From: Riptortus pedestris
Taxonomy: Eukaryota; Arthropoda; Insecta; Hemiptera; Alydidae
DNA length: 64,000 nt
Assembly: GCA_019009955.1 (NCBI GenBank)
Contig: CM032229.1
Coordinates: forward strand, 83,997,501-84,061,500
Direction of reading: 5' to 3'
The notes under the pieces are model-generated. The model was not told the DNA's origin, made no database searches, and saw only the letters and a program-made list of their open reading frames with translations. The position numbers and the translations under genes were made by a program. The stretch's first letter is position 1. Each line of letters starts with the position of its first letter. Below are positions 9,535 to 20,133 of the stretch, piece after piece.

Positions 9535-10090
9535 ATTTTTATTTATTTATTTATTTGGTTTTTGTCCCAAAGCGATGGTGATTGGCATAATAGAATAATG
9601 TATTTTCTTCTTCATGCACTAAACTTTGTTGTATTTTATTTTTATATTATACAAAATATTTCTTTAATATCTGATTGTTTCTCATATCCGTGCTTTGTCA
9701 AAGAATATAATAAAAGTTCACCCTTTTAAAACTTTTTAAGTATGCTGTAGACCTATTCTATTTTGTACTATATGTTTTTGTAAATGTTTATGTGTTTTAT
9801 ATATGTTAGTATTTATGCAATATATTGGCTGTCAGTTAATAGTTCTGTCATATCGTAGGGAATGTGAAAGTTTTTTCGTTGGATGCAGTCTTTCAGCATG
9901 TGTTTTATCGTAAGGTGTTTGTTGCAGTATTTCCATATAGGGTTATTAGTCCTTGTCATTAAGTGTCTATGTGTCAGGTATGTGTGATCTATCCTGAGTC
10001 TGGCAAGAACAACTTTCTCCCATCTAGTACTCCTATGGCTCGACGGCCACTCCTTAATAGTACTTTTGATACTGAGCATTTAAGAAAGGC
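9535..10090 (-). mobile_element. I-type LINE, 3' terminal fragment
   Basis: The minus-strand reading frame 9813-10079 encodes the extreme C-terminus of an I-clade-like LINE: KVVLARLRIDHTYLTHRHLM, then NNPIWKYC and LTIKHMLKDC. The RLRIGHT.LTH block plus a degenerate C..C..H..C knuckle is characteristic. About 250 bp of 3' UTR follow, to an A-rich tail seen on the plus strand as repeated TTTA (9537-9555). Everything upstream of the last 90 residues is missing. One expected cysteine of the knuckle is Trp (PIWKYC). Confidence 0.75.
9813..10079 (-). pseudogene. I-type LINE ORF2 C-terminal peptide
   Basis: An 88-residue open frame with WEKVVLARLRIDHTYLTHRH and a Cys/His knuckle region. It matches the domain that follows RNase H in I-type LINEs, and the same domain is seen on the plus strand near 14240-14340. 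The apparent Met is internal to the ancestral polyprotein. It ends in TELLTDSQYIA, giving a stop at the usual LINE terminus. Confidence 0.75.
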
Positions 10091-11645
10091 GAGAAAATAG
10101 AAAACATTATGTATTTTAATTCCTGGTAAAATACTCTCAGGATAATAGGAAGGAGATAGATACAATAGTAGTAAAAATATTTGAAAGATCTGTCTGTGAT
10201 TTTTGATCGATGAATGAAAATGTTAAATATCGAGTATCGTATAATCGTTTTCGAGTCAAGAACGTAATCTTAATTAATATTGTCCACACAACGTATACGC
10301 ATGTATCTCACACAGAAAATGGCCCCTGTAATAAATGTTCGCTATATAAGCTTAGAATAAGACATTTAATGATGTATTTACATATTGTTAACGTGCAATG
10401 ACTAAAAGAAAGGGTTTCTGAGTGCTGAAACCCCCACAAAATGCAAACAACTCGTTTCATATTCAAGATATAGAAAAAAAGGATAAAACAACAATAAAGA
10501 ACACTGGCATTTGCAACAAGTTGATTATATATCAACTCATGAACCCATTCATACAAATGTAATTATTTTGATTTTTCGATTTTCCCCCTTTAACCCTCTC
10601 CCACAGTCTGATTCAACCAGATACTCACTGGAATACTAAAAGGTTGTATACATATGAACTATATGGAGGACGCGATATATGTATAAAGTCAGAAGGAAAG
10701 AGAGTTGGAATTGAAGTTAAGAGAAACCAATGAAACGTGTTAATAAAGATGTAACTCTTCAACTGCATGGATTTGGACAGAGAAAACCAGTTCTTTTACA
10801 AGGGGGGAGGGAGGGTTCAACATAAGGCGGAGGACAAAAGGGAACAGAAGCCTCTAGACGCAATCTCAGCCGAGTTTTCTTTACAATCCATATAGTACCT
10901 TTGGGGACGGGAGTCTGGTTAGATCAATATCAATGGTGTAATCTGTACACAACATGTAAGAATTAAGAGTGATTGATAAGAAGTTAAAATAGCAGTTAAG
11001 GATTTCTTATAAGGTGTTCAAGTTGTATGGAGTCATAAGCTAAAGGGAGATATTGAAAGTTGTTTTTATGTACCCTAACTCATTTTAGGCCTTCGTAGTT
11101 GGCAAGTAAGCAGGATACTAGCTATTGAGCAGAGGTAGAGGACATCCTAAAGAGCTGTAAGGCAATCAATGCACATGAAATTGAGGAATTGAAGTACTCA
11201 CGTATGGCGGGAGGGGCACCTGGCAGAAAGGCCGGAAATTGAATTCAAGAAGTTAGATTAAGAAGGACCTGCTAGGGCAGATGAAAGGGTGGGAAGAGGA
11301 GAGAGAAGACACCTCCTATGTCACAGTAATGACTGAAATGTTTGCAATGCTTAAAGTAGAACTAGAATCAGGTCGAAGCAGTTGTTATCAGCTGTAAGCC
11401 AATGGATAAGGAAACAGCCCGTTAAAAGAAATGATGAACACTGAAAAAAAGCATCAAATTGGTAAAGAAGAGAGAAGGTGAAGTTGGTGAGTAATATATT
11501 ATTCCAGGTCCCAGGCAGAGATTGATGGGCATGCGATGAGTACCTCTCACCCCCATTTTGGGAGCATCTTACTTTTTCCCGTTGGGGCTGGCTTCCACTG
11601 TCTCAGAACAAGCTTCAATAACTATTGCATTAAAGCTTATTTATA

Positions 11646-11692
<47 letters not shown>

Positions 11693-12187
11693 AGCACATA
11701 TTTCTATAAAGAGATCACACCTACCCTAGTAGACCCTGCGTGTCGGTTAATCAATCTTTCTTACACATATATAATTTTCAATAAGTTAGTATTTATAATG
11801 AAGTTTCCTTAAGCAATGTAAAAAAAACAACAACCTTTGTAACGTAAAGACAGCAAAAGTAAATGAAGTCGGAGGTAAATCTAAATTACGTACGAGCTGT
11901 GTAAACCGTCGTTTTCGGGTTGAAATAAAAATGTCTCCCTGTGAAATAGAAAGATTGAATTAATTTACGGGTATGTACTTTCATGGTATATTTATGAACC
12001 GGGGACTTTTGTCGCCCGACAGCCATGTGCAAGCTAGTGCTCTTTAACACATTTCAAACTTTCCCCCTTGTACAATCAGTATTAAACTTGATATAAATAT
12101 TTCCCTTTCTAAATACTCTAAAAAAGACCCCATTTCGACTACCATATATAAACAAGAATTCCACGCATACAAATTAGACCGGTCATA
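10091..12187. other. No supported gene; purine-rich segment 10670-11500
   Basis: The plus strand from about 10670 to 11500 is purine-rich and less AT-rich, with short peptide-like runs such as MTEMFAMLKVELESG (near 11330-11375), but stops interrupt every frame. It may be a decayed gag or ORF1, but no family could be recognised. The remainder is plain AT-rich DNA with a (TA)n tract at 11647-11691. Confidence 0.35.
11647..11691. repeat. (TA)n microsatellite
   Basis: About 22 uninterrupted TA units, with no Helentron-like flanks visible. Confidence 0.95.
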
Positions 12188-12324
12188 TTAGCAGATTTCC
12201 CTTAAGGGAAATCAGCTATTGAGATTGTACTCATGACGGAATTTTCGACATTTTTCTTCAAATGTCCATCGATCCTACTTAGTAGATGACGAAAATGAGG
12301 TCCGTTCAAAACTGTACATATATA

Positions 12325-12384
<60 letters not shown>

Positions 12385-13716
12385 TTTGTCTGTTACCGCT
12401 CTAGCGGTCGCAGTTTTTGTTAGATCGTTACGAAACTCAAAATTTAGTCGTTTTATGTAAAAAGAAAGATCAAGTTCGTTAACGGCTGAAATCGGACAAG
12501 TGGGAGGGGGGGTTTAGAGGGGAGGATTTTCTAAAATTTGAAATATCTCCATTACTATACGTCGGATCGAAAAATTGTATAGAATCAATCTTATTGCAAA
12601 TTCTATTTACTATAAATATTGGTCTTTACATATTTTCCGTATAATGAGTATTAACCGAGATATTTGTATTTTTTGTAATGAGTTCCGCTTTCAGTAAACC
12701 CCCACTCCTACTAGGGACATTTTACGAGGTACAAATACGTTCTGTTTAACACCCCCCCCCCCCATTTTTTTCTTGGACTACAAAAATCTGACTGTTTGAG
12801 ATAGAAGTTATTTTGATTCATTTCAAATTACTCCACTAACTATAGTAAATAGTTTCCAATAAAATTAATGTTTTATATTCAGATATATTTCTTTAATTGT
12901 TTGTTTTTCCGGTCTATCTATCGATACTGCTCTACAAGGTTGGCTAACCTGTTTGTTTACAATCCAGCCATATTACGTTGTAGGGACTATTAACTTATAT
13001 TGTACTCGTAAATTCACTAAAAGATTTCTCATTGCCGTTTGTAATTATTCACGGAAGTGCTACCTGTATGCATATTTATCTATTGTAAACCTTCGCTGGC
13101 TAACCTGCTTGTTCCTTAATCATGTGAAAATCTCATAACCGTCTGAATCGTATTTTGCCCCCCCCCTTTCTGTTTTCTTCCCGGATTCCTAAATTTGGAA
13201 TGGCTGTGATTAAAATTATTCTGATTTATTATTAATTACAATACTAGATATAATAAATAGTTATGCATAAAATTTATAACTCATATTCAAATATATTTCC
13301 CTAATTGCTTTTATTTCCGGTAAACCCAACTTCAGGCTAACCTGATTGTTTACAACTCAGACTGTTTGGTATCAGGAAGGTTCTTACCATTTGACTTGCC
13401 CTTTATTTGTTTACTTAATATTCACAGCAGTATTAAGTCTTATAAATAATAGATATTCTGTGGTACTATTTAGTGTTGGTCTAATAAGTGTACAGAGCGC
13501 TACTATCATTAGCGGTAAGTCCATCTTTTGTGTTCTTGTTGTTTTTTGAGATTGAATTGTTTTTAATTTAATCTCGGAGCCTAACGGACGAGAGTTACTT
13601 TCCCGCCAAAAGCTAGTTCGGCCGTTTCTTTGACTGGCTCGGCTCTCGTGAAATTTCTCTATTGTAAAACATCACATGGGAAATCTGCTTAGTTTACGCA
13701 GCCCCTGCGTGACGGA
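12188..13716 (-). mobile_element. Helentron-like copy B, long form with duplicated body
   Basis: In minus orientation the 3' end is TTAGCAG at 12188 with the 20 bp palindrome at 12193-12212. The (TA)n tract is at 12318-12380. The 5' end is the reverse complement of TCCGTCACGCAGGGGCTGCG, ending at 13716. It is about 1.5 kb, versus about 0.63-0.7 kb for copies C and I. The extra length comes from an internal unit of about 410 bp present twice (C-runs at 12750 and 13157; 'ggctaacctg' near 12942, 13092 and 13334). No open reading frame resembles a Rep/helicase, so it is non-autonomous. Confidence 0.85.
12318..12380. repeat. (TA)n microsatellite in Helentron copy B
   Basis: About 30 TA units between the conserved 'gttcaaaactgtaca' and 'tttgtctgttaccgctctag' blocks. 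Confidence 0.95.
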
Positions 13717-13723
13717 CTTTTTT

Positions 13724-14505
13724 ATATACACAGACGCATCTAAAAGAACTACGGGACTGGGATTGCTGCAGTGGCAGGAGACAATACTGTACACAAAAAA
13801 CTACACGACTACAATATAATATACACGGCAGAATTACAGGCTATAATACTCTTAGCAATAACGAACATCACAACTAATAAAAGAGACATTATCATTTGTA
13901 CAGACTCATGAAGTTCAATAAAGTCAATTGAAGACATATACTCCACCAATCCCCTTATTACTGAAATTTTTAACAATAATCATAGACTAAAAAAACACAT
14001 TACTATTTGTTGGTTACCCTGCCATATAGGCATATCCCAAAGTAATATAGTAGACATAGAAACCAAACAATCAACTGAACTTGAACAAATAGATTTTTTG
14101 GACATACCTCACCGAGAGGCTTTCTCTCAAATAAGAAAACTCCTAATTAATGACTGGAATAATTTATGGTACAATACTGACAGTAAACTTAAAGAAGTCA
14201 AATCAAACACGCTCAACTGAACTTCAAGTAATAGACACCCTAGGAGAGAAGAAATTGTCCTTACACGCCTACGCATAGGACACACTAGACTAAGACATTC
14301 ATATCTAATGAGCAGGGAAGATGAACCTATATTTGTCGCTACTGCAATAGGACGCTGATTTTAAAACACATACTAACTGAATGCACACAAGTAAAAACGT
14401 ATCCATGCCCCACAAATTTATGCGAACTACTGGCCGTCAGTAGCCAATTTATAAATTATGTTTTTACGTATTTAAGAAATAATGGATTATTTGATTAAGC
14501 ATAAA
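13724..14505 (+). pseudogene. I-type LINE RNase H and C-terminal domain remnant
   Basis: From 13724 the frame gives IYTDASKRTTGLGLLQW (first catalytic Asp), YTAELQAIILLAI (Glu), CTDS (Asp), then CWLPCHIGIS, the counterpart of the usual W.PSH.GI before the last catalytic residue. Downstream are REAFSQIRKLLINDWNNLWY and REEIVLTRLRIGHTRLRHSY with LMSREDEP, the I-clade C-terminal block. Internal stops (in TTTI*YTAEL, CTDS*SS and NTLN*TSS) and later frame loss show it is inactive. The reverse transcriptase domain is absent. Confidence 0.85.
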
Positions 14506-14929
14506 AGCTATTATTTACGATTATGAAAGTTATCAAGCACTGTACTCGGAACAATAAAGTTTTGCCTCCTTCTAGTTTAACTATTTATTTAGTGTTTCTT
14601 ATAGTTTTATTTTAAATTTTTCCTTTTTTTTTTTTTCTCTCATGTTGTAAATATACTAACAATTTATATTTAGTTTTGCCCATTCTATTTACTTTGTATA
14701 TTTGTAAAATTTAGCTGTGTAAAAATTTTAATATTTATTTAATTTTGTAAAATTATAATCAAACATGTTAAAAGATGAATCGCCATTTTAGCGGCATGGT
14801 TCTATTTATGTTGTACATTTGTAAAAATTTTAATATTTATTTAATTTTGTAAAATTATACTCAAACATGTTAGTTAAAAGATGAATGGCCATTGTAGTGG
14901 CATCTCAAATAAATAATAATAATAATAAC
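13724..14929 (+). mobile_element. I-type LINE, 5'-truncated 3' end with (TAA)n tail
   Basis: Coding remnants of RNase H and the C-terminal domain (13724-14505) are followed by a 3' UTR and the tail 'aaataaataataataataat' (14906-14928). A TAA-repeat tail is typical of I-clade LINEs. The 3' UTR carries two imperfect tandem copies of a ~105 bp unit (about 14690-14810 and 14811-14905). The fragment starts eight bases after the end of Helentron copy B, so one of the two probably integrated at the other's edge. Confidence 0.85.
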
Positions 14930-15186
14930 GCACTTCAAAAAAGCTTGAATGTGGACTCGGTCAAAATAAACCACTGTAGAGGGAAACAGGCCTACTGTGT
15001 ACATTTAGATCAATTTGATTTTATTTTTTAATTTTATACAGTATTTTTTTAACAATATCGCCACAGCTCCAAAGCTCCAATAAATAAATAAAAATAAACA
15101 CAATATGTTATTTAAATTTTTTCTATTAAACAAATTTTATATGTTATGTTGAAGAATATATGATTTGGCGTAAACCCCAACTTCTG

Positions 15187-15189
<3 letters not shown>

Positions 15190-15257
<68 letters not shown>

Positions 15258-15266
15258 GTGTATGTT

Positions 15267-15308
<42 letters not shown>
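15190..15308. repeat. (TG)n(TA)n compound microsatellite
   Basis: A long TG repeat with a few interruptions (to about 15280) is followed by a pure TA repeat. Confidence 0.95.
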
Positions 15309-15312
<4 letters not shown>

Positions 15313-16272
15313 TGATTTTATTTAGATATTGTCATGAAACATAATCAATTCTATTTGACCCCCGAACTCATAAATGTAATTCATTTTTTTCTACAAAATA
15401 TATTCAAAAAACATTATTTATATTTTTCCGATAAAACTAAAGTTTATGAAATTGTTGAGGAATATATGTTTTCATATTCAAGTAAATCCCACTAGTAGTT
15501 ATAAACTCAAATACTCAGAGGCAATAAGATTGTTTCCCAACCTTAATGTAGTTGAATAAAAAATTTAAAATTTCGTGAATATACTTCCAGCCGCTTTAAA
15601 ATTATTTAGCATCAAATGGACGGATGAAAAGAAAAGAATTTCAATTTTTATGCCATTAGGACGACCTGGAACTTAAAAAAAAATTTACATTGCCGATTTT
15701 AAATAGAGTTTCACCCAAATCTCAGATTTTTATTTCTTTATAATATACCCCTTCCGGAATACCTACTTTTAGAATTACCTTCAGCGTTTGGCATGCTCAA
15801 CACATCAATATTTCATAGAGAAACCACTAGAAACAATAAGGCAATACAATTTTATAAACATGCAGATGAAACATTGTTTAATCTTTATGAAGAATTAGTA
15901 AGACATATGCAATTTGAAGGCCATATGTAGCCATGCTTAGTGTGGATAGGAATATAGATAAGATTCTATTTTCTATAACTCTAACAGATACAATGGATTA
16001 ATATAGTAAGAAATATCTTCCTTGTGGAATTATTTGTCGTGTTAAAATAAAAAAAAATAAAAAATTCAAAACCTGGTTTTTGAATTAAAATTTTCATTAA
16101 AAAAATGTTATGTATTTATAAAAAAAATGTAGGAATGTTATTTATGCTACTATTGTTGATTGGGTGGGTTCATTTCATAAGATGTTCTTCGAAGCATTTA
16201 TCATAGGATTATTATTCGCGTACAGTTAATTTGTTTGTTTGTTGATAGTGTATAATAATCGTTCAAACAGCT

Positions 16273-16314
16273 ATTCAGTTATTTGATAACTTTTCGTTAT
16301 CAGTATAACTGAAT
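16273..16314. repeat. Nested inverted repeat (hairpin)
   Basis: The outer arms ATTCAGTTAT (16273-16282) and ATAACTGAAT (16305-16314) enclose inner arms GATAAC (16285-16290) and GTTATC (16296-16301). It lies about 60 bases upstream of the recognisable Helitron body and could be its 5' region or chance. Confidence 0.6.
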
Positions 16315-16369
16315 AAAAGACAGTAAAACGATAACTTTTCGTTTCACATGTCATAGACACCATAACTGC

Positions 16370-17863
16370 ATTTTGTTTCTTTCGTGTATGTTTGTTTGTT
16401 TGTTTGTTACCTTTTCACGCATAAACGGCTGAACCGAATTTTATGAAACTTTGTATGTATATTATTACTAGCTCAACTTCGACTTTAGGCTATAATAATA
16501 TTCTGACGAACAGGAGTGGGGGTTATAAGGGAGGCCTGAAATTAAAAATAGCGATATTTCGTTTACTATTGGTTTTTCGGCAAATATGCACATAGCAAAA
16601 GTTATTTATTTTATTATTTAGAGTAACTTTTGTTATATACACTTTCGTCGTATACCTAAATATAAATGCATTATACGCTAAAAATTATAGCGGGAATCAA
16701 CAATTTTATTTGGTACAAAAGAATCCACCGAACTAAATGAAACTCGGTACGTGTATTAGGACTAATGCCTTTATTATAACAAGCCATACCAACATTTCTA
16801 GGAACGGGCAGGAGTGGGGGTTGTAAGGGAGGCCAGAAATTAAATATAGCGGTATTTCGTTTCCTATTGGATTTTTGGCAAATATAAACATAACAAAAGT
16901 TGTTTATTTTGTTATTTAGAGTAACTTTTGTTATATACACTTTTTTCTTATACCGAATTATAAACGAGATATACGCTAAAACCTATAGCGGAAGTGAACA
17001 ATTTTATTTGGGACAAAAGACCCAACCAAAATAAATAAAACTCGGTATGTGTATTAGCACTAACGCTTTCATTATAACAAGCCATACCATCATTTCTAGG
17101 GACGGGCAGGAGTGGGGGTTGTAAGGGAGGCCTGAATTTAAAAATAGCGGTATTTCGTTTTCTATTCGTTTTCAGTAAATATGAACATGACAAAAGTTGT
17201 TTATTTTGTTATTTAGAGTAACTTTTGTCATATTCATTTTTGTCTTTTAACAAAGTATAAACGAGATATACACTATAAACTAAAGCGGGAGTCAACTATT
17301 TCATTGGGTGCTAACGATTAAACCGAACTTAAAAAAACTTGGTATGTCAATTAGCATTAATTCTTCCATGATTGTTAGCTATATTAAAATTTTTAGGTTA
17401 GAACGGGAGTGGGGGTTATAAGGGAGGCCTGAAATAAAAATTCGCGATATTTCATTGTCTATTTGTTTTTCGACAAAAATTCACATAACAAAAGTTGTTT
17501 ACTTTGATATTTAGATTAACTTTTGTTTTATACATTTCTCCAGGAACAATGTGTGGAGAAAGTAATTTGCGTAGAAATATTATATTATAGAAAAATTAAT
17601 TCAATCTATTTTAATATTTTGTCCTTCATAACTGAAATCTATGCATAATGCACAGGAGACGGGAAATATGACAATTTGGAGGACAGTGAAGACTTACATA
17701 AAAAATTAATTTTATTATTAACAAATGCCAACAACGGGTATTAACCCTAAACACTGGGACGGGTAAAGGTCAAAATATTGTGCAAAGTAAAGCCTTGCCA
17801 AAAAAATACCATCACCATTCAGCCTCAAATCAAATCCCGGGCGAAGCCGGGTATCTGAGCTAG
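16370..17863 (+). mobile_element. Non-autonomous Helitron with internal tandem array
   Basis: The 3' end is canonical: a GC-rich stem-loop (CCCGG gcgaag CCGGG, about 17836-17851), a short spacer TATCTGAG, then CTAG (17860-17863) followed by T. The 5' part has the tgtttgtttgttt leader and 'ggctgaaccgaattttatga' common in insect Helitrons. The exact TC start was not identified, so 16370 is approximate. The middle is a ~298 bp tandem array. No Rep/helicase coding sequence is present. The same family occurs at 1-520. Confidence 0.82.
16506..17530 (+). repeat. ~298 bp tandem repeat inside the Helitron, ~3.4 units
   Basis: 'gagtgggggtt' recurs at 16514, 16812, 17110 and 17407, giving periods of 298, 298 and 297. 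Each unit contains 'agggaggcc', a tatttcgtt..ctatt block, a 'caaaagttgttta' block and 'actcggta'. Divergence between units is moderate, so the array is not very recent. Confidence 0.9.
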
Positions 17864-18316
17864 TTTTCTATAACATCAGTACCTACAGAAACGTCATAAA
17901 CATTTTTTCATTTCTAGTATTGTAAGGGCGTGCGGTTAGCTTTTGCGGTAATAATAGAAAATGTCAGCACCAAAATGTTTTGGCGGGAAGCTTTTAAAGG
18001 CGAAAATATAAGAGAGCATTAGACTGAACCATTTTGTATTTCTATTGGAAAGATGAGGGGAAATAACACAAATAACTATTTGAGTTCTCCTAAGAATCAA
18101 GTATATTGAATGGATTAAAATTACATATAATACACGTTATAAATAGAGGTTGAGCAAGAAACAGAAAGAACTTAACTTTATAAACTAATTTAGCGGCAAT
18201 ATAAATATATACATAGAATGAGTGATAGGTCCTATATTGTGTGAGTAGTCATTTGATAATCTGCGCAAATAATGCTAGCATTATTAAAATAGGCACCTGC
18301 GGGAAACGAAAACGTT
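17864..18316. other. Gene-free DNA
   Basis: No motif or repeat recognised between the Helitron 3' end and the LINE remnant. Confidence 0.45.
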
Positions 18317-18890
18317 CCTAGAAGTGGAGTCCTCCTTCGTTGCTATGTTCTGTGTTCCGTAGAAGATCCGACTTCCAGCCGGTTGCGGTGATCCGCGCAG
18401 GATGGCAGCTTTGCGGGAGAAGAAAAACTGACTGTAACTCTATCACGGGTGAATTCCAACTGAGCTGTTGTCTATGAAGCGGTGATCTGTAGCGGAGGGA
18501 GAGGGGCAAGGCCCCACTGGCCGTAGATACAACCCCTAAGAGCGTCCAAGACCAACAGACTGTATACTTGTAACTAGCCGATGCCTTCTTTAGCTGCAAC
18601 GTAGTTTCCGCTGTAGGCCACAACCTTGGTGATCTGCATATGTGTGGCGGGTTTGTGAACTCAGCGAGCGCGGGAGATTCAAATTGAAATGACGACTGAA
18701 CAAGTATATTTCCATATGTCAAGTCTAGTTTCGTTTGTCTGTAAATTGTTTGTTTATTGGTTCGTGAATGTTTATATCAATTAATCTGAATAGTGGTAAT
18801 TTGCTGTCACTATACCTTCGTACACTGGCTAGGGAATCTGCATGTGTGGCAATATAGTCTAATGCTTTCAGAATAGCAATTTCCTCTGCT
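18317..18890 (-). pseudogene. Decayed LINE RNase H and downstream region (R1/LOA-like)
   Basis: On the minus strand from 18889 the frame reads AEEIAILKALDYIATHADSL and ASVRRYSDSK. The Glu of AEE and the Asp of YSDS match RNase H catalytic positions. Further 3' (18318-18722) is a 134-codon open stretch in a noticeably GC-richer island. HTYADHQGCGLQRKL in a neighbouring frame may be the degenerate last RNase H motif. I infer an R1- or LOA-like LINE; the assignment of the 134-codon part is weak, and it could be unrelated. Confidence 0.5.
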
Positions 18891-18959
18891 CGACTGTTTT
18901 ACGGGTCGGTCCATGTCTACATTTCAGTGTACGAATGAATATGGCGTGTTGGTATGTAA

Positions 18960-19120
18960 TTACTCAACTACCGACACAGTTGTCATGTTTACTACACTCT
19001 GTGCATATTTGGCGTTCATTCTCTGGTTTTGGTCTCTAGCCGTTTATGCCCGGTGTCCAGTTTGAATAGTGATATGGCCATTCTATGTCTGATTCATTTA
19101 CGTTGTCTTTGTCAATGCTG
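18960..19120 (-). pseudogene. Possible second LINE C-terminal remnant
   Basis: Read on the minus strand, MAISLFKLDTGHKRLETKTR followed in another frame by QICTECSKHDNC resembles the I-type RLRIGHT.LTH block plus Cys/His knuckle seen at 9813-10079 and near 14240. On this strand it precedes the RNase H remnant, the reverse of the order within one LINE, so it would be a separate insertion. Low similarity. Confidence 0.3.

Positions 19121-20128
<1,008 letters not shown>

Positions 20129-20133
<5 letters not shown>

Larger units (their letters stand above)
14930..16369. other. No supported gene; microsatellite and weak Helentron-like traces
   Basis: Contains the short dispersed repeat near 14973-15008 and the (TG)n(TA)n tract 15190-15308. 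The phrases 'taaaccccaacttctgttag' (15171-15190) and 'agtaaatcccactagtag' (15480-15497) resemble the Helentron body but are too decayed to bound. A nested hairpin lies at 16273-16314. Confidence 0.4.
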
